Shown one piece after another: positions 1 to 8,178 of a stretch of DNA of 64,000 bases; the first letter of the stretch is position 1, and every line of letters starts with the position of its first letter. Made by a program: the position numbers and the translations under genes. The notes under the pieces were generated by a model. That model was not told where the DNA came from, did not search any database, and saw only the letters and a list, made by a program, of their open reading frames with translations. The stretch comes from CAIUGU01 sp963819685 (GTDB taxonomy: Bacteria > Pseudomonadota > Gammaproteobacteria > Steroidobacterales > Steroidobacteraceae), in contig CAWFXI010000009.1 of assembly GCA_963819685.1 (NCBI GenBank), positions 310,001-374,000 of the forward strand, read 5' to 3'.

Positions 1-399
1 GTCGGAGGACTGCAGATCATTGCCGACGTTGGAGTACAGACTGCTCGCGTCGGTATGCCAGATATCGACCACGGCGCCGGTCAGGGGCGGGCAGGGCATA
101 CCGGGAATGGCGAATCCGCTCACGGTAACGCCCAAGCGTAACTTAAGTCCCGGGCGATCTTCCGCTAAGCTCCGGCGCCCAAGAGATGACGGGTAGTAAA
201 ATGGACCATCCGTAGTTTCGACGGTCCTTACGCATGTGTACTGAGCTTTACCATTCCTACGCAGGTATTCCTCCCAATCTGCCTTCGTACGAGGCGGACC
301 CTGTCGACTCACTTCACCCAGTGCAATTCCGACGTTGCACAGCGCACTTCCCAGCAGCGCACCGGCTCCCGCAATAAAAATACGACGATCATTGCGCAC
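1..399 (-). CDS. Secreted intradiol ring-cleavage dioxygenase (N-terminal part)
   Basis: The gene runs off the left edge; 133 codons are visible. It starts at GTG 399 with a GAGGGA ribosome site about 7 bases upstream. The N-terminus has a twin-arginine-like motif (RRIFIAG) followed by a hydrophobic stretch, so export by Tat is likely. Near residue 68 is DGPFYYPSS, and around residues 101-123 come PGMPCPPLTGAVVDIWH and DASSLYSN. This is the typical start of the protocatechuate/catechol 1,2-type dioxygenase fold, including the first iron-ligand Tyr region. The remaining Tyr/His ligands lie outside the window, so activity cannot be judged. Family assignment is firm; substrate is unknown. Confidence 0.8.
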   Translation of the reverse strand, partial: MRNDRRIFIAGAGALLGSALCNVGIALGEVSRQGPPRTKADWEEYLRRNGKAQYTCVRTVETTDGPFYYPSSLGRRSLAEDRPGLKLRLGVTVSGFAIPGMPCPPLTGAVVDIWHTDASSLYSNVGNDLQSSD

Positions 400-545
400 G
401 ATGCTGTCCCTCGGATTGCACACAGGCGTCCCGGACGCGCACTCCACACGGGTCGCGCCGGAGACGTTGACTATGGGCGGGAAGGCTACAACAGGGGGCA
501 GGGACCGAAATGTAGATTTCGGACATTCAGCCTGCGGAGGGCATG

Positions 546-1463
546 TCAGAAGCGTTGGGCTAAATCCAGCATCCTGAGATATTCAGAGGTTGCATCAGCA
601 ACATACTCGCGCGCTTCTGATTGGGCCGAACCCAGAATCCCCAGGTATTCCGAAGGGGATTGATAAATGAACCGCTGAAATTCCGCGTAGAGGTGCGACG
701 AATCGTAAAACCCTGCATCCATGCCGATGCGCCCGAGCGTGCGCAGCGGGAATCGGCGCATGAGATCGAAGACATGGTTCAAGCGTACGATCTGATGGAA
801 AACTTTGGGTGAGACGCCGATGTGACTTATGAACTGCCTGCGCAGCTGCCGATCACTTATTGGAACTGGCTGCAGCAATGACGAGACGTCGCCGATGCCC
901 CGCGCCTTTCCGAGTATGCCGGCAGCGTGCTGGACCCAGGGCAGGACTTGTGCGCCGAAACGGAGATTTTCCAGCAGGAACTCTTCGAGTAGTTGAATCC
1001 TCCTCTCAAGGCTTACGGCTTCCATAAGGCGATCGTACAACGACGCGACGCCCGTGCCGAGAACATCGACGCTGTCATAGGCATTGTCTAGGATGTTGCT
1101 CTGATCAATTCGGAAGAGGCAGCCGAGCCCTGTAGGCTGGAAGATAACGGAAAGCATTGACATGGGACCCTTCGTGGCGACATCGGCAACGCGATGGGTG
1201 ATGAGACCAGCGATCACAGTGCCGGGAAGCCTGCGGTTGCGGTCAACTTCGTACTCGTAAGCGTCGAATGGCGCACCCAGGAAAAACACGATGCGCGGGT
1301 GGATAGTGGGAGGGACGGGTTGCGGAGTGGCCAGGCCTCCGATTGTCAGATAATTGTATTGCTTGACGAATTCCCGTAGCGGTGGCGACGGAAGAAAACT
1401 ACGGGAGCCTGAGATTGCCGGCTCCGCTTCACGCATGGTTGTCGGTCGCATGGGCGCCGGCAT
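546..1463 (-). CDS. AraC-family transcriptional regulator
   Basis: A 305-residue protein. The first half resembles the sensor part of AraC regulators that begins LPSPPLREFVKQYNYL (DUF6597-like). The C-terminal third (about residues 190-275) has the two helix-turn-helix units: SDRQLRRQF with GVSPKVFHQIVRLNHVF, then GRIGMDAGFYDSSHLYAEF with SPSEYL. These are the expected DNA-binding and spacing residues of the family. The gene lies alone between a divergently oriented REP/RAYT region and the dioxygenase gene on the same strand 147 bases downstream. It might control that dioxygenase gene, but no site was identified. The target and effector are unknown. Confidence 0.85.
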   Translation of the reverse strand: MPAPMRPTTMREAEPAISGSRSFLPSPPLREFVKQYNYLTIGGLATPQPVPPTIHPRIVFFLGAPFDAYEYEVDRNRRLPGTVIAGLITHRVADVATKGPMSMLSVIFQPTGLGCLFRIDQSNILDNAYDSVDVLGTGVASLYDRLMEAVSLERRIQLLEEFLLENLRFGAQVLPWVQHAAGILGKARGIGDVSSLLQPVPISDRQLRRQFISHIGVSPKVFHQIVRLNHVFDLMRRFPLRTLGRIGMDAGFYDSSHLYAEFQRFIYQSPSEYLGILGSAQSEAREYVADATSEYLRMLDLAQRF

Positions 1464-1538
1464 CGTTCATGGCAAGTCGGGTCGGCATGAAGGGCTCTGT
1501 GGAATTCTATAGCCCCATTGGGTGGTACGGTCAAGAAA

Positions 1539-1644
1539 TTGTGGATCACCGGTGCTAGTAGAGGCTTATCGTGTGGATCACCGGTGCCGGGATCACCGGT
1601 GCCAGTGTGGATCACCGGTGCCAGTAGAGGCTTATCGAGTTATT
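1539..1644 (+). repeat. REP element cluster upstream of the RAYT gene
   Basis: Two direct copies of a REP core, GGTGCYAGTAGAGGCTTATC, sit at 1551-1570 and 1617-1636. Between them are truncated copies built on the unit GGATCACCGGTGCC, giving four tandem occurrences from about 1543 to 1622. The same core occurs four more times at 2625, 2723 (inverted), 3995 and 4092 (inverted). REP sequences next to a REP-associated tyrosine transposase are a known pairing, and this one fits. Confidence 0.8.
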
Positions 1645-1738
1645 GAGCGAATCGCCGAAATTTGCGAGCAGCTTCTTGCCAGGACTGTCGGTATTCTGTT
1701 TCTGAAAGGCCGAATTCTGGGTGGCCTTGGAGGCACGG

Positions 1739-2635
1739 ATGCCAAGAAAGCCGCGATTGCATGTGCCCGGGGCGTTCTACCATGTCACGCTTCGCGGCAA
1801 TCACCGTCAGGATATTTTCTTTACGCCCCAGGACCGCGAACTGCTCGATCAGATCGTGGGGGAGGTGCTTGAGCGGTTTGCCGCTCGGGCCCACGCGTTC
1901 TGCTGGATGACAAACCACGCTCACTTGTTGATCCAAGTGGCTGACACGCCGCTCGGTCGCATCATGATGCGCGTGGCTGGTCAATATGCCCGCAAGGTTC
2001 AACGGCGTTTTTGCACGACCGGGCACCTGTTTGAGCAGCGCTACCACTCCGTACTTGTGGATGCCGACGAGTACCTGCTGGAGCTGGTGCGGTATATCCA
2101 CCTGAATCCGGTCCGGGCTCATATGGTTGGGCATCCGGACGACTATGCCTGGTCCAGTCACGCGAACTACTTGGGTAGCCGGGTAACTTCGTGGGTAACC
2201 ACTTCCTTCGCGTTGAGTATGCTGCACCCCGACCCTGCCTACGCAACGGATGCGTATCGCCGGTTCGTCGACCACGAGGTAGGCAAGAGCCATTCCTCGC
2301 CCTTGATAGATCGCAATCCCAATGATGTTCGAGTACTTGGGAGCGATCAGTTCCTCGGCAAGTCGTTGATGACGGGCTGGCGACCTCGGTCCAGGAAATC
2401 GCTGGATGAGATCATCGACGAGGCGTGCCGCGAATTCAGCGTGAGCCGCGAGGAGCTGGAGTCACCCTCTCGACAGCGTCGTTTGTCGCGGGTCCGCGCG
2501 TGGGTTGCCCATCAGGCCGTCGAGCAGCGGATTACAAGTTTGGCGCAAGTAGCACGTGCTTTTCATCGTGATGCATCCTCACTGTCAGATTGCGTTGCGC
2601 GGCATTACGGACCTCTTCCGAAGGGGTGCCAGTAG
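1739..2635 (+). CDS. REP-associated tyrosine transposase (RAYT, Y1_Tnp family)
   Basis: Starts at ATG 1739 with GGAGG 5 bases upstream; a GTG at 1721 is in frame but adds only six residues. The 298-residue protein begins MPRKPRLHVPGAFYHV and has the HUH-type motif WMTNHAHLL followed by YARKVQRRF, FEQRYHSVLVD and YIHLNPVRA, as in IS200-like RAYTs. It should nick REP DNA through the conserved Tyr. RAYTs are often 150-230 residues; here the last ~70 residues (DEIIDEACREFSVSREEL to the end) look like a DnaA domain IV-type DNA-binding unit. The stop codon TAG at 2633-2635 lies inside a REP copy. Such genes are usually single-copy and domesticated; mobility is not shown here. Confidence 0.9.
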   Translation: MPRKPRLHVPGAFYHVTLRGNHRQDIFFTPQDRELLDQIVGEVLERFAARAHAFCWMTNHAHLLIQVADTPLGRIMMRVAGQYARKVQRRFCTTGHLFEQRYHSVLVDADEYLLELVRYIHLNPVRAHMVGHPDDYAWSSHANYLGSRVTSWVTTSFALSMLHPDPAYATDAYRRFVDHEVGKSHSSPLIDRNPNDVRVLGSDQFLGKSLMTGWRPRSRKSLDEIIDEACREFSVSREELESPSRQRRLSRVRAWVAHQAVEQRITSLAQVARAFHRDASSLSDCVARHYGPLPKGCQ

Positions 2636-2723
2636 AGGCTTATTGGGTTATCGTAGATCAGCAGAGCCAGGCTGCGTTCTGGACCAAGGTATCTCAACAA
2701 GCCAATAAGCCTCTACTGGCACC
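2625..2723. repeat. Inverted pair of REP elements (BIME) at RAYT 3' end
   Basis: A REP copy at 2625-2651 reads GGTGCCAGTAGAGGCTTAT followed by TGGGTTAT. An inverted copy occupies 2702-2723. The spacer is about 50 bases. Beside the inverted copy a 15-base unit ending in CACCATTCGCG is repeated in tandem (2718-2747). The first copy supplies the stop codon of the transposase gene. The arrangement could form a large cruciform or RNA hairpin. Confidence 0.85.
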
Positions 2724-2818
2724 ATTCGCGCTGGCACCATTCGCGCAATTTTGCCCTACGTGCGTCCAGACTGTAGCCCAGGCTGTAAGGAAAGCTACGG
2801 ACCGGTGACTACCTGAAT

Positions 2819-3385
2819 ATGCCGCTACGCATGATCTCAACGCCTATCGAGCTTGCCGCCGAGCGGGACCTCGCCGGGCAAGACGCGTTGTTCGAGAAGG
2901 TCGCCGCGGAATTCGCCGCGCCGCTCACGCGCTTGGCGCGCGCCCACGAGGTGGATCCGCATCTCCAGCAGGACCTGCTGCAGGAAATACATATCGCACT
3001 GTGGCGCAGTCTTTCGGCATTCGGGGGGCGCTGCAGTTTGCGCACCTGGGTGTATCGTGTGGCTCACAATGTGGCTGCGACACATGTGAAGCGCAATCGT
3101 CGCCGCCAGGCTCACCGGCTCACGACCCTCGATGAAATCGACGTGGCAGGCGACACACTCGATGTCGACGCCGAGCTCGATGCCGGTCGCGCGATGCAGA
3201 AAATAAACGCGCTGATCCAGGCGCTCAAACCACTCGATCAGCAGGTGATCATCCTGCATCTAGAAGGACTTCCCGCCGACGAGATCGCCGACATCACCGG
3301 CATCTCTCCCGCAAACACGCACACCAAATTGACCCGTATCCGACAGTTGCTGACGGAAAGGGTTGGCGCAGGAGAAAACTCATGA
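2819..3385 (+). CDS. ECF-type RNA polymerase sigma factor
   Basis: A 188-residue sigma-70 family protein. Region 2 is at about residues 50-92 (DLLQEIHIALWRSLSAF, then LRTWVYRVAHNVAATHVKR), and region 4 at about 135-178 (LDQQVIILHLEGLPADEIAD, then GISPANTHTKLTRIRQLL). There is no region 1.1 or 3, so it is an ECF factor. The start ATG 2819 has no strong ribosome site; ATG 2831 is an alternative. Its stop overlaps the start of the next gene (ATGA), showing translational coupling to a membrane protein that may restrain it. No zinc-finger anti-sigma domain is seen. Targets are unknown. Confidence 0.88.
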   Translation: MPLRMISTPIELAAERDLAGQDALFEKVAAEFAAPLTRLARAHEVDPHLQQDLLQEIHIALWRSLSAFGGRCSLRTWVYRVAHNVAATHVKRNRRRQAHRLTTLDEIDVAGDTLDVDAELDAGRAMQKINALIQALKPLDQQVIILHLEGLPADEIADITGISPANTHTKLTRIRQLLTERVGAGENS

Positions 3386-3939
3386 ACACCCAGCAGCTCT
3401 GGCAGGCACAGGCGCTCGATGCACCGCGCATCTCTCTCTCCTTTGTTCGTCACTATTCAGGCGCTTTGCGGCGCCGTACGCGGATGCTCAATGCGATCAA
3501 TTACTTTGGGGGTGCTGCCGGCATGGCGCTTTTAGCGTGGCGAGGCGCGGAATTTTTCAGCGTCAAGCCGTTGCTCTCTTCGGCGACGGCGCTGTGGGTC
3601 GCGGCCGGTTTGCTAGGCCTTTTTCTCCAGCGCAAGCGCATTGCGACGGAGGAGCAGCCTGCCGAGCTTGGCGTACTCGATGCGCTCAGGTTCCATCGCC
3701 GTCAGCTCGAGCGGCAGCGCGATGCCCGACGTGGCAGCGGGCGCTGGGTGCCGCTGCTTTTTATCCCCGGACACGTCATGCTGTTCGTGAGTTATTTCGT
3801 CGAAATCACGCCGATCTGGTGGAAGGGAATCATCGTCAACGCAGTGGTGATCGTGTTCGGCACCTGGATGGCGATTGTGATGACCGAGCGCCGTGCGCGC
3901 CGCATTCAGGAGGAAATCGACGCGCTCGATTCGCTCTGA
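3382..3939 (+). CDS. Membrane protein coupled to ECF sigma factor
   Basis: A 185-residue protein overlapping the sigma gene by four bases. Four hydrophobic segments are visible at about residues 38-55, 66-82, 123-139 and 147-165, with a basic loop (RRQLERQRDARR) between the second and third. The N-terminal 35 residues and C-terminal tail (TERRARRIQEEIDALDSL) would be cytoplasmic. It lacks the HXXXCXXC zinc motif of classical anti-sigma factors. Position suggests a role in holding or signalling to the ECF factor, but that is inference; I do not recognise a characterised family. Confidence 0.7.
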   Translation: MNTQQLWQAQALDAPRISLSFVRHYSGALRRRTRMLNAINYFGGAAGMALLAWRGAEFFSVKPLLSSATALWVAAGLLGLFLQRKRIATEEQPAELGVLDALRFHRRQLERQRDARRGSGRWVPLLFIPGHVMLFVSYFVEITPIWWKGIIVNAVVIVFGTWMAIVMTERRARRIQEEIDALDSL

Positions 3940-3994
3940 TCCTGCGATGCCTCAGCTCGCACGCAAGGCGGACGGCGTGGACGGCCGCGTGGAC

Positions 3995-4092
3995 GGTGCC
4001 AGTAGAGGCTTATTGGGTTATGGCCGGTTAGACGAGGCGGAAAGATTTTGGGGGGGAGGTGCGCAATAACCCAATAAGCCTCTACTGGCACC
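3995..4092. repeat. Inverted pair of REP elements (BIME)
   Basis: A 27-base REP at 3995-4021 and its full inverted copy at 4066-4092 are separated by 44 bases that include a run of seven or more G. The two copies match over the whole 27 bases, better than the copies upstream of the transposase, so this pair may be recent or under selection. It lies between the convergent ends of the sigma/membrane operon and the ABC transporter, where it could act as a transcription or mRNA-decay barrier. Confidence 0.85.
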
Positions 4093-4128
4093 GACTAAGA
4101 GGCCATAGGAGGGAAGAGGCTCAGGAGC

Positions 4129-4862
4129 CTAAGCTGCCTTCGTGGACTTCAGCGGCAAGTTGTACGTGACCGTGGCGCCGAACCGTTCAGGAGCCTGTGG
4201 ATCGTGACGGACCTTGTCGAACACCAGCACGCGGGTGCCGAGTTCGAAGCTCTCCTTGAGGTCATGCGTGATCATGAAGATGGTCATGCGATGTTCGGCC
4301 CACAGCTTCAGGATCAGCTCGATGCATGTCGGCGGTGATGCCGGGATCGAGCGCGCCGAAAGGTTCGTCGAGCAACAGGATGCGGGGCTCGCGGATCACC
4401 GACTGCGCGATCGATAAACGCTGTTGCATGCCACCGGATAACTGGGCCGGATAGCGGTCTCTGGAAGCATAGAGCCCGACAGCATCCAGCAGAGCCTTGG
4501 CTTTCTCGAGCGCGTCTCGCCTGGCCTTGCCGAACAGCATTGCGACTCAAGGGGGCGCCGGCAAACTCAAGTGCCAGCAGCAGGTTCTGCATCACGGTCA
4601 GATGAGGGAACAACGAATACCGTTGAAATACGATGCCACGATCCGCACCTGGCTCATTCGGCAGGGGTTGACCGTCGACGAGAAACTTGCCGCGGCTGGG
4701 TGTTTCCATGCCCAGCAACATCCTCAGGAAGGTGGTCTTGCCGCAGCCCGACGCGCCCACGATCGTGACGAACTCGTGGTCGTTGATTTCCAGGTTGAGG
4801 TTTTCGAGTACGACGTGGCTGCCGTATTCCTTCCACAGATGCTGGACGCTGACAGCGGCCAT
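4129..4862 (-). pseudogene. ABC transporter ATP-binding protein of guanidine locus, two frameshifts
   Basis: Reading from ATG 4862: Walker A GASGCGKTT (about residues 37-45) and Q-loop VFQRYSLFPH are in one frame. The signature LSGGMQQRLSIAQ, Walker B ILLLDEPFGALDPG and the rest are in a second frame. The H-loop MITHDLKESFELG and the ending LPLKSTKAA are in a third. The breaks fall near 4530-4570 (in or beside a run of five C) and 4318-4330. Joined, it is a nitrate/sulfonate/taurine-type importer ATPase of about 245 residues. The permease stop abuts its start. Either the gene is decaying or the sequence has indel errors; every key motif is otherwise intact. Confidence 0.8.
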
Positions 4863-5679
4863 CTACTTGCCAAACTCCACCCAGGGACACGCCAGCGTTC
4901 GCACCTTGCGCAGCAGCCAGTCCATCAGGAAGGCCAGGACGCGTGATCCACACGACGTAAGGCAGGATCACATCCATCGCCAGATAGCGCCGCACGAGGA
5001 AGATTCGATAGCCGAGGCCCTCGGTCGATGCGATGGCCTCGGCGGCTATCAGAAACAGCCAGGCTGAGCCCAGCGTCAGGCGCAGCGAATCGATCAATCG
5101 CGGCCACGACTGCGGCAGGACGACTCTGAGAATGATCTGCCAGGTGGAAGCACCGAGTGTCTGTGCCTTGATCATCTGCTCGGATGGCAGTTCGCCGACC
5201 CGCAATGCCAGGTCACGAACGATGACGGGTGCGACGCCGATGACGATCAGTGCGATCTTGGCGGTTTCGCCCAGGCCCAGCACGATAAACAGGATCGGCA
5301 GGATGGCAAGCGGCGGGATCATCGAGATGGCCGCGACCATGGGGCCGATCGTCAATCCGACATAAGGAATCACGCCGATCAAAATGCCGAGCACGAGGCC
5401 GATCGCGGCACTGATCGCCAGTGCCACGGCGATCCTGGCCAGACTCGCGAAGGTGTCGTTCCACAGCAGGTACTCGCCGCTGCGCGAGTCTTCCTCGAAC
5501 GCGTAACTCTGGATGGCGTCCCCAAAGCTGGCGATGGAGGGCAGCAGCTTGTCGTCGGGATTCGCCGCCAACCGTGCGTCGGAACTGAAAAGATAGACCG
5601 CCAGGATCAGGAGGAAGGGCAGCGCGCCGAGCACCAGCGCGCCGCTCCGTCCGGGGTTGAGATTGATCAGGCGCCGCAT
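4863..5679 (-). pseudogene. ABC transporter permease of guanidine locus, one frameshift
   Basis: From ATG 5679 the protein has an N-terminal membrane helix (ALPFLLILAVYLF), an extracytoplasmic loop, then the BPD_transp_1 core with about five helices and the EAA-type loop QTLGASTWQIILRVVLPQSW. Near 4938-4946 the frame breaks after PYVVWITR. One base removed restores LAFLMDWLLRKVRTLACPWVEFGK and a TAG that abuts the ATPase start. The product would be about 272 residues, normal for SsuC/TauC-like permeases. It pairs with the substrate-binding protein and ATPase on either side as a guanidine or urea-type importer. Confidence 0.8.
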
Positions 5680-5785
5680 GAAGAGAGGCTGCAGGCCGGT
5701 GACTGTGGGTCGCAGTCGGAAGCCGTCTCTTGATCCGGACTCCCTTTGCCGCCTGGCACCAGTCTCAAGACCCCAGCCGCTCTGT

Positions 5786-6917
5786 TCACAGAGACCCGTC
5801 AGCCGCCATCTTCACGTAGGTGTCGTCGAAACGCATCGTGATCTTGCCCGCATCGCCCAGCGAGCGTCCGCCTGGAAACTCGATGCCAACCGCATCGACC
5901 GTCTTCGCCCCTTCGCCGAGAAGCCCATGCTCGAAGGAGAACTTGCGCACCAGGTCCATGTTCTTCACGATTTCCTCGCCAGTCACGACCGCGTGAGCCT
6001 CGGCAGGAGTCGCGTACAACTTCGTGGTGGCGAGCTGGCTCTCGAAACCTGCCAGGTCCGTGCCTGAGGCGGTGGCCATTTGCTCCTTGGCGGCCTGGGC
6101 CGATGCATCGTTGCCCTGCATGACACTCAAAGTCTCATACCAGGCTCCGACCAGGGCCTTGCCGAGATTCGGGTTGGCTTTCAGGACGTCAGACTTCACG
6201 ACCAGAAGATCAAGGATCTCGCCGGGGATCTGGCTCGAATCGTAGACCAGCTGCGCGTCGGGCGACGCCAGGATCTCGCTCAGCGCAGGCTTCCATGCCA
6301 CGATCGCCTTGGTCTCCGCGGCCTGGTAGGCCGCCACGAAATCGGCATCCGAGGTGTTCACGATCTTGACGTCGCGCTCTGAGAGCTTCAGCGGACTCGA
6401 GCGCCCGCGCCAGCAGGTAGTGCGAGACCGACAACTCGACCAGGTTGATTGACTGGCCTTTCAGGGCGGTGAGCGGTGTGCCCTTGCCCTTGAGCACGAT
6501 CCCGTCGTTGCCGTTCGAATAGTCCCCGACGATCAGTGCAGTGGAATCCACGCCGCCGGCCGCGGGAATCGTCAGCATGTCCATGTTCGTCATGACGCAG
6601 CCGTCGAAGGCACCCGCCGCGTACTGATTGATGGATTCGACGTAGTCGTTGATCTGCGTGAGCTCGATCTTGATGCCGTACTTGTCCGCCCACTTCTTCA
6701 GGATGCCGCTCCGGTCCGCGTAGTCCCAAGGCATCCAGCCGACGTAGATGCTCCACGCGATCTTGAAGGTGGGGACTTCGACCGAAGCAGCAGGTTCAGC
6801 GGCCGACTGGGGCTCACTGTTGCCGCAACCCGAGAGCTGGAACACCATGGCCACCACGGCGAGAAGTCGCAGTAACCATGAGGAATTCAGAGCTGAAGAC
6901 TTGAAGGCTGATTGCAT
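5786..6917 (-). pseudogene. ABC transporter substrate-binding lipoprotein of guanidine locus, one frameshift
   Basis: The N-terminus (from ATG 6917) is a lipoprotein signal ending LSGCG with the lipid-bearing Cys near residue 31. It continues as an NMT1/SsuA-like periplasmic binding protein (IAWSIYVGWMPWDYA, then GAFDGCVMTNMDML). The frame breaks near 6385-6397; deleting one base joins ARALES to LSERDVKIVNTSD and the C-terminal lobe ending KMAADGSL, about 377 residues in all. This subfamily accompanies urea-carboxylase-type operons. Its transcript begins with a guanidine-I riboswitch, so guanidine is the likely ligand. The ribosome site is weak. Confidence 0.82.
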
Positions 6918-6949
6918 GCTGGTACCCGTTTGCGTTGAAGGGTTGTAAG

Positions 6950-7118
6950 GGCCTCCCGGGCTTTTGTCCCGCCGTGTATCCCCCTACTGTGGAGTCACCT
7001 CCACTCTGGGGGCATTCCCCAGGTAGAGCATCCTCCACTCGGGGGACAAGTCCCCCTTGGTAGACCAGGACTGCCTCTCTCGGACCAGCATCGATGCAAG
7101 CATCGACCGGAACCCTAG
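6950..7118 (-). promoter_or_regulatory. Guanidine-I (ykkC) riboswitch, enlarged
   Basis: On the minus strand, reading from 7118, the RNA has the hallmark blocks of the ykkC class: CUAGGGUUCCG, a P2-type hairpin with GAUGC arms, then CUGGUCCGAGAGAGGCA. After a long insert come ACACGGCGGGACAAAAGC and CCCGGGAG. It ends about 33 bases before the binding-protein start and should switch importer expression on when guanidine binds. The insert between the two conserved halves is around 100 bases, with several strong hairpins (GGGGGAC/GUCCCCC, CUGGGG/CCCCAG, GUGGAG/CUCCAC), much longer than in textbook members. The class is assigned from sequence recognition only. Confidence 0.88.
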
Positions 7119-7344
7119 ACGCACATTGTGTCTGCGACTTTGCAAGTCGCGTGCCCGAAGGAGAACGGGCCGTGTGATGGGGTGATTCGGGACAAAGGCA
7201 CCGGTTTCCTGACCAGTCACCTGAGGCTGCATGCACTTTAACGGCGCATTGCACGCTCATCCATGCGTCGATATGTGGCAATTGCCCTGCTTGCCTCTGG
7301 CGTTTGTGCATCAGATTCGGGCATTCGCTTCACAGCAGCCCGGC

Positions 7345-8178
7345 ATGGTACGGGACTTGCTTAGAGGTACCGCGTCCAGCGTTAGCGGGCCGCATCGCCA
7401 CCAGAGCGAGGTTGTACCGAGGTCAGATTTCTTGCCAACAGCAGCACCCCAAGATTCAGTTGCAGAGCCGGGTAGTGTGCTCTGGGAAGAGAGGCTCGAG
7501 GCCGGTGCACACTGGTCCCGCGTTGTGCGCCGGGGCATAACGCTGCGACTGACCTGCATTGCGGGCGGGTCCAATGCCTCTGTGCTGCTGTATGCGGCGA
7601 ACAATCCGCTCGAGCGCTACAACATGGCGGATACGCTCAAGGCCCAGCACACGGCCTACCTGACAAGGGGGCACGTCTGCTATTCAGACATGGGCCGAAT
7701 CCTGTGTTCCCTCACGGCCGATAGTTGCGGTTGGCATGACACGTTCTGTGGCGTTTCCAACGCGGCACTGGTCAGGGAACGCTATGGCACTGCGACGTAC
7801 CAGCATCATCGCAACGCGTATCACAGGAACGGTTACGACAGTTTCCTGATTGAGCTGGGCAAACACGGGCTCGGCGCTCGCGATGTCGTTCCCAACATCA
7901 ATTTCTTCTCGAAGGTGACTGCGGGTGACGGGGGCGAGCTGACGTTCGAGAGCGGCCATGCGAAGCCAGGCCAGTCGATTGACCTGCGTTTCGAGATGCC
8001 GACGCTCGTGATCCTGTCGACTTGCCAGCATCCGCTTGATCCGGACCCGAAGTACGCGCCGCAACCATTGCAACTGACCGCACTGCAATCGGCGCCCGTC
8101 GGGGCGGATGATGAGTGCCGCAACAGCTGCCCGGAGAACCAGCGCGGGTTCATCAATACCGAAAGGTTGTTCCTGTGA
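7345..8178 (+). CDS. DUF1989 protein, urea carboxylase-associated protein 2 / carboxyguanidine deiminase subunit type
   Basis: The conserved part begins at LWEERLEAGAHWS and contains RGITLRLTCIAGGSNASVLL, NPLERYNMADTLKAQHTAYL, YSDMGRILCSLTADSCGWHD, HRNGYDSFLIELGKHGL and ends SCPENQRGFINTERLFL. This is the UAAP2 form of DUF1989. Members of this family next to guanidine carboxylase are known as carboxyguanidine deiminase (CgdAB), which turns carboxyguanidine into allophanate. The frame is open to 7231; I prefer ATG 7345, but a TTG near 7432 with AGGT upstream would also fit the family length. The next gene overlaps its stop (GTGA), so the two are coupled. Confidence 0.82.
   Translation: MVRDLLRGTASSVSGPHRHQSEVVPRSDFLPTAAPQDSVAEPGSVLWEERLEAGAHWSRVVRRGITLRLTCIAGGSNASVLLYAANNPLERYNMADTLKAQHTAYLTRGHVCYSDMGRILCSLTADSCGWHDTFCGVSNAALVRERYGTATYQHHRNAYHRNGYDSFLIELGKHGLGARDVVPNINFFSKVTAGDGGELTFESGHAKPGQSIDLRFEMPTLVILSTCQHPLDPDPKYAPQPLQLTALQSAPVGADDECRNSCPENQRGFINTERLFL

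Noticed and set aside
1551..4092. Composite transposon bounded by the inverted REP copies
   Set aside because: REP pairs are too short and too numerous to be IS ends, no target duplication was seen, and RAYT/REP pairs normally behave as stationary genes with dispersed palindromes.
4318..4570. Programmed ribosomal frameshifting to explain the broken ATPase
   Set aside because: The breaks lack a consistent slippery heptamer plus downstream structure, occur at different places in five genes, and the family is not known to use frameshifting.
6918..7230. Intrinsic terminators on the plus strand from the GC hairpins before the DUF1989 gene
   Set aside because: The hairpins are better explained as part of the minus-strand riboswitch and lack plus-strand T-runs.
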